Assembly: GCA_036873755.1 (NCBI GenBank)
Contig: JAVTVY010045542.1
Coordinates: 140,591 to 204,590 of the forward strand
Source of the DNA: Hanleya hanleyi
Taxonomy: Eukaryota > Mollusca > Polyplacophora > Lepidopleurida > Hanleyidae
Length of the DNA stretch: 64,000 nucleotides
Direction of reading: 5' to 3'
Shown: piece after piece, positions 1-12,200 of the stretch
Position numbering within the stretch: the stretch's first letter is position 1
How the letters are laid out: every line of letters begins with the position of its first letter
The notes under the pieces: generated by a model
Told to the model about the DNA's origin: nothing
The model's database searches: none
Seen by the model: only the letters and a program-made list of their open reading frames with translations
Translations under genes and position numbers: made by a program

Positions 1-220
1 TGTAAACTTCAGCCAATCAGCAAAACCACATCCTGTCCAATATTGACCATTCAGATCACTTGTTTTATTCGACCATGGCATGCTATTATACGACAAAAGA
101 ATTGTATACCCTGAAGTGGGCAGAACACGGTTCACTATGCAAGATAGTCAAGGTTTTGCCTTTGATTCAAAAAGAAACCATGTCGTTGTGACGATACTGG
201 TGAAAGGTCCGTCCACTCAC

Positions 221-3200
221 CATCAGTGCTTATACTGTTGATAATCTGTCGCACCTCTTCATCAGTTGGATCCCGTCCAGCTCTCTCCAAGATGGCGCGT
301 AACTCATTGACACCAATTACATTATCGACGGCCACGCTTTTGAAGTAGGCGACGAACCCTGGAATGAGAATTAGATTGGAATTGAAATTTAAAGTATTGA
401 AAGGAATAAAGTTGGCCTCAGGTTTAGTTGCGTGGCTACTCCGACGTCCGTGCTGCACTGAATGACCTAATTTACAATCCCTTCAAGATTAACCTGGAAG
501 TATCTGCTGTAGAAGCCAGATGCGGTCACTCACGTTCTAACAACTTAGACTTTTTTTTGTAAATGGACCAAAAAGTCGAAAGAGCTAGGTGTCGATAGGA
601 ATAAGCTAGGCGTCGATAGGAAAGAGCGAGAGTTCGATACGAAAGTGCGAGAATGATCTCGCAGTTTCGTGTCGTACTCTACGGTTCAAACAGTTGAATT
701 TGCGAGGTTACTCTTGCTCTTTCTATTTTTTGACCCATCGAAAAAATCTAAAGTGCGAGAACGCGAAGAGCCGCATCCGGTTTCCACAGCCTGCCGAATC
801 GGTTCAGGGTTCTGCGCACTGTTTAATTGCGATTCTGAGTACAACCTCATTGGCGAAGGGGGAAAAATGTCATGGCTTCAATCAGCGTAGGTTTACCTTC
901 GTGGGAACTAGGCGAATCAGGAAACCAGGATTTCCTGACAAACGGACATTTGTGCCATAAACGTGATGAAACTAACGCTGAGGAGATAATAGGCGGATTA
1001 TGGGCGAACAAGAGGCCGCGCAATGCTCCGCACTTTGACCGCTGCCCAATGAGCGTGCGCTAAAGCAACAACAGACTGCTAAACCCAAAGTAAGCAAAGT
1101 CACGTTAGTCTAGCGAGCAGAGAAAAGCATTTCTAGTGACCGTGAACAAAAACACTGCAGTGGATATGGAGTCACGGTACTCCCTTTTTCATCTCGTGCT
1201 CTCGTGCCGACAATTGCCAATTCATCTTACGTCACGACATAGGCAACTGCATGCGTTTTCATCCGCTCCAAATTTGATCCTCGGCAAGTGAATCAATGTC
1301 TTCAGATATCATCAGCTTCACTGGAGAGCATGCCATCGTATAATATATTTGATTATCGGGTTGCTCGTATACCATGGACAATGAACCTCGACCTTACCAG
1401 TCGTTGAACAAAGACGACTGTGTTACATTTCAGGATTAAGGAAGGTAACACGTCAACAGGGTTGCAGACACTGGGATTTCAGCAAAGTATACCACTGAAA
1501 CCATCTTGCGTAATACGGTCTTTCATAGTGAGTCGACTACGCATGCGCCACCGGAAACGCAACTCACTAAAGACAACAAAAGGGGTTAAAGACGTCGGAG
1601 TTTCACCAAATGATACCAGGGGACCAGTCATACGCAATACAGCATTATGGTTAGAATGCCAACCTGAAGTGAAACTCACTATCGAAAACTACAGGGGTTG
1701 GAGATTCCGGGATTTCGCCGAAGGAGAACCATGGAACCAGTCATGTTTAATAGGGCGCCCTGTGTCGACTACTCATGTGCAAACGGAAGTGAAACTTCCT
1801 TCCGAGAACGACAGGGCTCATACACACCAGAGTTTCACAACAGCAGATGCCTATGCCCAGTTATGTGCAAAAGCGCACTCTGGGTTAACTGGACCTGCTT
1901 AACCGGAAGTGAAACTCTCTACCGAGTACACCAGGGGTTGGAGATATCGGGACTTTACCAAAGAAAACCCCTGGATGCAGTCACGTGGAAGATGGCATTG
2001 CGAGTCGACTGCCGATGCATAACCGGAAGTGAAGTGCTCGGTTTTGCTTTTAATTCCTGACAGAATCAGACGTTCATATTTTTAAATCAAGCACATACAC
2101 AGGTTTGATGTTTTAGATCCGGACTTGCGTTTGTATATGGCAACATACAAACGGTTGAATGAAAGGTAAGGATTTTGAACTTTGGGGTTCAACCGAGGTA
2201 CTAGCACGTACGAGATAGGCTTACGGCCCAGACAAGTATGTGTAACAGCATGTAAAGGTTGAGCGAAAAGGACAATAAGTGCATTAAAACTTGATAGTAC
2301 ATATCTGGAAGATACTAAGCATCTTCCATGTAAGTTTCCAAGTTGTCCATCAAACAGTAACCGAGATAAGGTACAGACAAGAAATTAATATCTGGCAGGA
2401 TAATGGGCCATAACTCTGTGAAAAGAAATCGCCGAAACGCGAAACACAACTGACAGTGCATATCTGCAAACTACTAAGCATCTTCCATGCACGTTTCGAA
2501 GTTGTCCATCAAACAACGATCGGCTTATTGTCCGGACAAGAAATTATTAACTAGCATGATAAGGGGCAAGGGACATAAAATCATGGAAGTGCGTAAAACA
2601 CAGATAGTGCATATCTGCAGGGTGCTAATCTTCCATGTTCTATTTTCGACCATATAATGGTACACTTTTCAACTAATATATCAATCGGACAAAAGGAGAG
2701 GGAAACTATTGAGAATGCTTGGATATCTGCAAGACATTGAGCATCTTCCATGTAATTTTCGAAGCTGTCCATCAAATATTAACTGAGAAATGATCCGGAC
2801 AATAAATTATTGACTGACGAGAAAGACATTGCTGACGGACGGACGACCATACGACCAGACGTACATGCATGTCGATTACAAGACCCCCACAGACCGATGG
2901 GCTGATGGTTGAAAACTAGATAACGGGTTATGTGCACGAATTTGCATGAATATTGAGCGTTTAGTTGAACCAGAACAAAAAACATATTACATGTATGGTG
3001 TAGGAAAACACATACTGCATCTAATGGATGTGTATCAGATATATATACACAAATGACAGGCATATCATAAAGGCGTATTTTTGCCAGTGTATCACTTGTA
3101 ACCACATGGGAAAATGAAAAAATAAAACGCTATACCCTTATGTAGTATACCTCGGGAACATATATGCATTACCTTACACATGTACCCTATATATTGTATA

Positions 3201-6200
3201 ATGAATTAGAATATATCGCGATAATGTATCGGGTACCGGTAATGCAATATTCATATCTGAGATATTACAAATGGTATATCCATCGGGCGAAAGGGAGGGG
3301 GGATATTGAGGATGCTAGGATATGTAAGACGATAGCGGCCAATCGCGTTCTCGCTCAGTGAATACAATATAGGTTCATATTGCGTGAACGAAAGAATGCG
3401 GGGGAGCGAGAATGCAAGATTATTCTCGCGTCCTCCTCGCGCGTTCTCGCCTCGTATTCTCCTCCCATGGAAAACGCGAGGAACCGACGGAGCGAGAATG
3501 CGAGAATGCGAGAATCGACAAATTTGGCGCATTCTCGCGTTCTCGCATTCTCGCTCCCTCTTGTGGATAGTTTACAAATACAAAAGCCACCATTCGTGCA
3601 CGCTCGCCAACGTCCGGTTTAATGTTGCGTTGCCTCTCTAATGGTTCGTGCGTGGTGACCAGACACTGGCACAATCATAACCCCCCGAATTTGGTGGAAA
3701 GGAGTATTTCATTACAAAATTGTTATATAATTAAATAAATATCGAATAAATAATATGAATCCACATAGTTTATTTAAGGCAGATGATACACTTATTTATG
3801 CCTACAGTTCGCGAAGTAATCCCCTGGTTGTGAAGAGGATATTCAAAATGGCTGTGAGTAGTATGTCCACGGGATTTAAAGCCATATTTTGCCGGGGGAG
3901 GTAACTCTTGCATCCGCCAGGGGGCGCTGTTGTGGCGGTGAATACGAGCTTGGTATGTATGAGGGTCTGGTTGAATGGGGCGTGACCTGTGAACATGATA
4001 GGACATGTATTGACCTGTCTGTGGGGTTTTTCCACAATGTCGGTGACGTCCGTGTCTCTTCGGTCACCTCCCGAAGAGACACGGAGGTCACCGAAGATGT
4101 CACGGAGGTCACCGAAGAGACACGGAGGTGACCGAAGATGTCACGGAGGTCACCGAAGAGACACGGAGGTGTCCGAAGAGTCACGGAGGTGCCCGAAAAG
4201 ACACAGACGTACCCGAAAAGACACGGAGGTCGCCGAAAAGACACGAATGTCACGGAAAAACGTATAAAAGCGGGAATTTTTAGGGCATTGCTGCAATCAT
4301 TGGCCTATCTCACCTGACCGGGACCTGACCAGCCTGAGCCACCCTGACCACAGCAGCTAATACCAGTGTAGCCTCAACACCTACCTGACGAGGAGCGATT
4401 TGCCTGAGCCAGCTTGCCTCACCAGCACCCGTAAGAATTTTTTTTCCCAATCTCCGGCCACTTTCGCTACTACTCGTACTGATGACGTCACATGATATGG
4501 ACAGTCCTCAAATCGGGGTCTACATAATGTTTTACATTTATTTTATGGAGCTAGGATACCCCCCTGTATATATAGAGTTTCAATTTTTTTTTTTACTTCT
4601 AACCCCCCCCCCCTTTACATATAGAGTTTTAAAAAATTATTTTACTTCTAACCCTCCCCCCCCAAAAAATAGACTACCAATACCAATTTCCCCTTATTTT
4701 TTTATTTATTTTGAAAAAAATATTTGTTTTATATTTTATATATGTAGGTAGGGACATGTAGGGCTTGTTATATCCCCCCCACGCAATAGACTACCAATAC
4801 CAATTTCCCTTATTTTTATTTATTTTGAAAAAAATATTTTTATATATTTTATATATGTAGGTAGGGACATGTAGGGCTTCATGTTAATTTTGTGCAAGGT
4901 TAGAAGTCCCCCTTTCGGGATTAATTGGTTGGCCGTGAAAACGGTCGTGTTTTTTTTAAGAGTAGCCTCTACTCTCCCAACGCCTGTTGGATGTCTTCAG
5001 GGAATATGGTCCCTCTTTTGGCGTCCATCGCGTTCCTGTTGGCCCTCTCGAACATGTCCATTAAGTAGGATTCACTAGCCTCTTGAAGAGTCATGACGGC
5101 GGAGCTCTGGAATCGCAGATCGGTCTTGAAATGTTCGGCAATTTGTTGCACGAGGCGTTGGAATGGGAGCTTCCTTATGAGAAGCTCTGCATTCTTGGTA
5201 TACTGGCTGATTTCCCGTAGGGCAATGGTTCCAGGCTTGTATCTGTGAGGCTTTATCTCTCCATGGGCAATGGCTCCAGGCTTGTATCTGTGAGGCTTTA
5301 TCTCTCCGGTGGCTGGGGGGTTCTTCCTGGCAGCGAGCTGTTTTCGGGGAGCTTCCCCTCCGGTGTACCGCCTTGGTATAGGTTTAATGCGTACCATGAT
5401 GATGAAATCGGTGTTGTGCAACTCTAGGTCAGAATCTCTGGCTTTTATCTCGTAGGAGCGGACCTCAGCGAAAGCACACCCTTGGGACCCCAAGTCGTAG
5501 GCCCGTGTCGGCCAGACAGACAAAAATGTGTTTCTTGCCGATCTACAAACCAGGTTAATTTTTCCATACACCAGCGTTGATGTGTAAAAAAATAAAAATA
5601 AATCAACTTTGAGAAGTTTTAGTGTAATCCTATAAAATTCTTAGGGCTCACGTATAGAGAACTGTCATTTTTGCCATTTTCCTTTGTCTGAAAGGGCCAC
5701 TTTCACCTCATCATGGTGTTAAAAGCTCGGTAAATTTGAAATAAATTCACCAACATCTCTAAAAAAGCTTTAGGATTTCCCCTAAGAAGGTTCTAATGTG
5801 ATCCTGAAAAATTTACGAAGTTTATGGATGGGGAAGTATGAATTTTTAACTTCCAAACTCGGGGGGTATAATACACGGCTATTTACATGCAGTATATTCA
5901 CTGCCAACATGGTTGGAAATAGGGGGCGGGGGGGTATTTGTTTACATTTACACCGGAATTTACCTCCAATATTTCTCCTTGTGTACAATCCCGCCAGGAT
6001 ATGAAAATCTACATATTATCTTGAAGTGTGAAGTTTCCAAATGCAGATATAAGCGGAGAAATTTTTGTTTTCTGACAAAAAGATTGGCACATTCTGTGTA
6101 TGATGAACCATCAAGCCAATTTTGAGCTGCAGAAAACGACATATTTCACAACTTTCGGCAGATTTTCAGTACCCGTAACTTATGAAACTGAAAATTTTAA

Positions 6201-9200
6201 GTCATTAGCGTGTTCCTGCTAACAATGATTTAATGTCAACCATGGATATGTACGGAGATATTTCACATTTTCTTGAACTGATCAGAAATTCACGCTTTAC
6301 TGCATCATCAACACCGTTAGACATTTTGGGCTCACATAAATCCGTTCGCCAGGTACAAATAACGCGTGTAGATATAATTTGAGAGCAGCCAACATGAGTT
6401 TGTGTGTGATAGAAGGATAGCTTACGTTTATTTCGCCTACATCCATTGAATTTCACACCGAAATTATCGGTTTTGGCCAAGATACAGTCTCATGACATTG
6501 CGGTAGAAACTGCGCTGTTTATATTTCAGTCATGACGTCATCATTTCGTTCAAATTTACCGGGAACCCCCTTATATGGTTTTAGCAAAATTTACGTAGCC
6601 CTGCATCGTATTTTATCGTTGGGTTGGCCTGGTTATTTTTCTAGCATTTTTTATCGTGGGATTAGCGCATAATTAAAAAAATAAAATACCGTACCGACAT
6701 GTATCCACATGAGATTTCTCGACTCTCTATACTACAATCCCTCATCAGGACCTTATTGACCGTATAAGTTCATTAATAGTATCTGTGTTCAAGAAAACTG
6801 ATCGCAGATATATTAATGTCGGAAGCCATAAAGCATTCTTTAGCTCGACTACATACAAGAGATATCATTCATGGGATGTTTCTTTGTTTATAGAGTTGCT
6901 TGAATTTCTCATTAAAAATATCTATGTGAAATTTGGCAGCACAATATATCAGCAGCATATAGGTATTCCAATGGGTACTAATTGTGCACCCCTGTTGGCT
7001 GACCTGTATCTGTTCTCTTATGAATATGACTATATGCTGGCGCTTTCAAAAACCGATCCACTCAAAGTCCGTTCCTTCTCATTCACCAAACGCTATATAG
7101 ACGATCTTCTCGCTGTGGATAATCGCTATATAAATGACGCAGTGAAGGATATATATCCACCTTCACTGGATTTGAAGGAAACTACAGATAGCCCTACAGG
7201 CACATCTTATTTAGATCTCTATCTCTATAAAAGTGAAGCGGGCATTCTCTCTCGTCGACTTTATGACAAAAGAGATGATTACAATTTCGACATCGTAAAC
7301 TATCCCTTTTTGGATAGTAATATTCCAGTGGGACCTGCATATGGCGTATACATATCTCGATTAGTAGCATTTGCTAGATCCTGTGTTAAATGTGATGATT
7401 TTAACCAACGTCACAAAACATTGTTGCAGAAACTTATAAAACAGGGCTATTCCACCAAGCGCCTCCACTCAAAGTTTCTCAAATTTGGCGATACATATCG
7501 CATGCTGATAGCAAAATACGAACGTAGCGTGCAAGATCTATGGCGCTACGTTTCGTAACTTGTGTCTAATTCCGCTTAACCCGGGGCTAGGGGCCGTATG
7601 AACCCATGTACTTCAAGATCCTCATGGTACTCATATGAACAGTCACAATCAAAGCGTGACTGAGATACATCATTCTTTAGATGACGACTTTACAACGAAT
7701 ATTATGGATTAAGAATACTGATCAGCGATACGGATTTGATATTTTTGGAACATCATGATGTCTTGCCGGCATCATTGAAAACTGTTGACCGCTTCTCTTT
7801 TGCAGGAAACAAGCTTATGTTTATGTATACTATGATTGTCTTTTTTAATTTGGTGCTAATACTGTTATATGGAATATGAAATAGGTCTTTGGATTATGGA
7901 CGCGGATATTCTCTAATGGACGACGGCTGGATTATGAATGACGGACTAGACGCTTGTAATTGGAGATGGAGCATAGTGGGCAAATATTTGACAGAGACGA
8001 GACGGAGATGGAGCACAGTGGGCAAATATTTGACAGACAGGAGACGGAGATGGAGTATAGTGGGCAAATATTTGACAGAGAGGAGACGGAGATGGAGCAT
8101 AGTGGGCAAATATTTGACAGAGAGGAGACGGAGATGGAGCACAGTGGGCAGGACATTCAACTGCAGGATGTACCCTTACCGAAGCCGTATGCGGAGAAAT
8201 TGAAAGCCCGCTTCCTGCAATACCTAGGCCAGTTACCCGTGCTCGGCATCAATTCGGGTCGATACGATCTCAACATGGTGAAGGAATTTCTCTACCCTTA
8301 CTTGGCCCAGTCCAATACCATCAAGTCCATAATCAAAAAGATCAATAACCACATGGCCCTCACCACCACATCACTCCATTTCCTGGATGTACGCAACTAC
8401 TTAGCTCCCAATTACAGCTACGATCAGTACGGTGATTGGAGGTTTTCAAGGAACCGAGGTTCGACGAGGACCATTTGTTTCGTGTGGTTCATTGTCGGCC
8501 GAAGAGTCCACCCAATACTGGACCCAACACGGAAGCGGCCAACGATGCTGAAATGGCCCCGAGAAAGCCGCCTTTCTGTAACACCTTTTTCTTTTGTGTT
8601 TGAGAAACTCGCTTCTGGACTAGGGTTCGCAGACCTGTCTCATGCTTGGCCAACTTCGCCTTCTGAGCCGGAGTCAGTGGTACGTTGCCTTTTAAGATAT
8701 TGAGTCCAATCTCACACAGACAGCACACGAGAGCAGGGTCTGCACCGCGTACAATGGTTCGAACCAACTCGGGTGGGGCCGTCTTCAATACACGGAGCGT
8801 CGGGCCGTGCTTCCGTACTCGCGCAGACATCATGTACAACTAATGCTAGAACCCACAACCCTGCCCTTTTTATCTACCTCAGAGAACAGAGACAAAGTTA
8901 ACCATGATGTGGTATTAATTCTTTTATTATCCCCATCATCAAACACACACTCCAGGTGGGGGAGCCACTGTGGGTGTGTTTACATTATTTTTGCATGTAC
9001 ACGTGGTGAGTCTCTCCGGGAAAGATACCGGTGCGTAGTTGAAGGTGATCGGGGTGGCTTGCTTCAGGTCGAAGAGCATATACCCATGCTGAGCGGTTGT
9101 CACATCTTTAAAGGCTGCCAACGCAAACGCAGTGCGTCCAGGGTACATCTGTCTCGCCAGGTGCAGCAGTTGAGTGGTATCTCTCGGGTTTTTGAAGATC

Positions 9201-12200
9201 ACCATGTAGTGGGCATTTAAGCTAATGTTCCGATGTTCTTGAGCCGTCGATGATGGCTGCCTTTGGTAAAGAGTTGGGTGACCCGACTGTCCGTCTCCGC
9301 CATCAGATCATCCAGAACCACTAAGGTGTCCGGTTCCAAATCGGCCAGGTTGGGTAGCCCTTCCACGAACGTGATGTGGGGCATTGCTGCATACGCTGCC
9401 TGCCATTCTTCGTAACACCACACGACTCGGGCAATGGGTGGAGTGATCATGCTGTCGACGTGTTCAAGGAGCTTCCTGACGAAGTGCGTTTTGCCGGAAC
9501 CCGTCGGTCCTGCGATGACGCGGGTGAATGGATGTTGCCAACGGGGGTCCATGGTCGGAGGTGTATCCGCTGTCGTGGTAACCCGCTCTTGTAAATTTGG
9601 TACGAGTGAACTGGGGTGGTGGGTACAACGTCGGTCGCCGTTGTCTGTTCACTGTGAGGGATGAAATCCGGTGGGTCTTCAGACGTTCTTGGTGTGGAAC
9701 TCGGTGTGGAGCTCGGTATTGACTGTATACTTGGTGTGGAGCTCGATGTGGCTTGTACACAGGGTGTGCTGGTGACTGGGCTCGATACGGGGTTGACTGG
9801 TGCTCTCTGTAGACTGGTTTAACTGGCGGCTGAAGTTCTAGGTTGGTTGAGTAGAGTGCTGAGATAAGCTACGTCGTAAAACACACCTCCGTACAACACA
9901 CTCAGCAGGGTTAGCAATATCACCACAACGCCCACTTGCGCTTTGCGCGTTTTGGGAGACGCTATGTTCAGAGACGGTTGCACCGTGTTCATGGTCGAAC
10001 GTGGAATGAAGGATGATGGCTGTGTTGTCTGGTTTTATAGTCGTTTCACCTGGTTGGCCGCGACCCAGGAATTGAAGGAACTGGGCCAGCCTTGCCATTT
10101 GACGAAATGGAACAGTTTGCCACGTCGACGTTCGGTTTTCAAAAAAGTTTAATCAGGAAGTGCTCATCGCTCCAGTTGGGCAAGTAACTTTTCTCGAACT
10201 TGCCCTTGACTTTACTGATCCGTACAGGGTCCCCGACCTTGAACATCTCATTCGGTGCTCGTTGCGATTGCCTGGGGTACAAGACACGCCGGACTTGGGC
10301 TTCATTGCGTTGGGTAGCGGTAATGGGGGCTCTTTGTATACTCTGGTGATAGGCTCGATTGTAACCACTCACAAGTTTCGGGAGAACATCGATGTACCGT
10401 CTTGTATTCTTATAGGTGAAATATTTATACATGCGGCCTTTGAATGTCCTGTTGAACCTTTCCACCGCGGAAGCCTTGGTCTCGTTGTAGGTGTGAAAGA
10501 AGAAGACCTTCTGTTTCTTGAGAAAGGCTTGGAACGCTCGGTTGAGGAATTCCATGCCTTCGTCGGTTTGCAAATACAGGGGTTTGCGTCCAGTGTTGAA
10601 GATGTCCTTGAACGCCGCTATGAGATTCGCCCCCGTTTTCGTCCGGATGGGTATCACCCACGCATACTTCGACAGGATATCGATGCACGTCAAGATATAT
10701 CGATTCCCATCGTTTGGCAAAGGCACTCATATCGACCAAATCCGCTTGCCATTGGGCATCTAGTCCTCCCACGATGGCCCGGTTCCGTAGAAAATGGCGA
10801 CGGGCAGCTCGATGTAAGGTATAGGTGTCTTGTTGTCTTAACCAATCTCGGACTTGGGCACGTTGTATTCCCTGGAGTTTGGCCGCTCGATAGAGAGCCG
10901 ACAATGCACTATACGCAGCCGGACTGTCGGGACTGTAGTATAAGTTATCCAACACCTTCTCCCAGCGCTTCATGGTGACAAAATGATGATGGACCTGGAG
11001 AGTATCGCTTATTTATAACGAGGTCGAAGTTTCTACCACCGTTGTGTTGGTTGACTGAGTCTAGCCGGATAGTCTATAGCCTCGTCGTCTGGCTCCGCTT
11101 CATTGCTAGAAAGTTGTTCATTGGGTTCAGCCAGCGCGTCCTCAATAGCACCAGCCCACTCCAACTGGTCTGATGACCGCTCGTCCGGTGTAAACAGCTG
11201 GTCCACAATAGGCACCACTCTGTCCAAATATCGGGGTCTAGGGTGAAGCTTCGCGTAGGATCGTGGTAACGCCCCACACGGGCAAAGAAGGGTCCACGGT
11301 GTACGTAGTTGGCGTTCTCGATGTGGATGAGGTTTCCATCGAGCTCACCGCTCAACACCCGTTTAAATTTGGTCCAGCCATCACGGTGTAGGGTAACCGT
11401 AGTCGATGTGGACTCCGGACCCGACCCACAGACATCCTGCTCTTCCACGAGGGTGACTTTATCTTCATAGACCTGTAACCCCACCTGGGGCGTAAGGGGC
11501 AGGATGGCTCGTAGGACTGATGACTTGGTTGGCCCAATGACGAACGGTGAATGACACACACGCTGACTGTCTCTCGTATTTATGGACAGGTCTCTTGGTG
11601 ACATGGTTGACCCAATGACGAAGGGTGAATTACGCACACTGTGACTGTCTCTCGTATTTATGGTGAAGTGCCACTGTCAATGCCGCAGCGCCAGGGTGAA
11701 TAGGGCAAAGACCATGACTAGGCCAACCAGCCGTCGCTGGTTCCGGCGTGAGCGCTCGTGGTCCATAGCCCGGGCATCAAGGATGGCTGTCATAGTCCAG
11801 TAGTGGTGAGTGATGGCACACCTCTCCATCGAGTGCACTCTGTCGAGGACCGCTTCTGTGAATTCTTTCAGGATCTGGCATCGCCCCTCGTTGTCGTCGC
11901 CATCTGCAAACATGGACCGAATCACTGCTCGGTAACCCGTGAGTGAATTAACCACGGTCGCATGCTGTAAAATGCGAGTGGCATAGGGCTGGGTCTCCGT
12001 CATGGCTCTGCAACCGTAGAAATGAAGGTGTGGGGCGCAGAGAGACGTGTTTTATAGACCATGCCAACCGAAAAGACACGGACGTCACCGAAAAGACACG
12101 GACGTCACCGACAAGACACGGACGTCACCGAAAAGACACGGACGTCACCGAAAAGACACGGACGTCATCGACATTGTGGAAAAACCCCACAGACAGGTCA

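Noticed and set aside
1420..2060. 160- and 120-codon open frames
   Set aside because: They run through the 120-bp tandem repeat family; frames and residues repeat with the unit.
3876..4267. Open frames inside the left TIR (and mirror frames at 12030-12516)
   Set aside because: Present in the TIRs on both strands and generated by the 20-bp repeats.
4969..5397. Identification of the H3 gene as CENP-A
   Set aside because: Loop 1 is not lengthened and the alpha-N/alpha-1 sequence is close to canonical H3 ([23 protein letters not shown]).
5398..5571. 58-residue N-terminal extension of the H3 frame
   Set aside because: No H3 similarity, a TATA-like box lies within it, and H3 homology starts exactly at the internal Met at 5397.
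6785..6787. Start codon of the RT at 6785
   Set aside because: The codon is GTG and RT homology extends upstream in frame to motif A at 6713.
11074..11637. PC4-type ssDNA-binding protein
   Set aside because: Only a short VTL..DGW.KFK resemblance; too weak to name.
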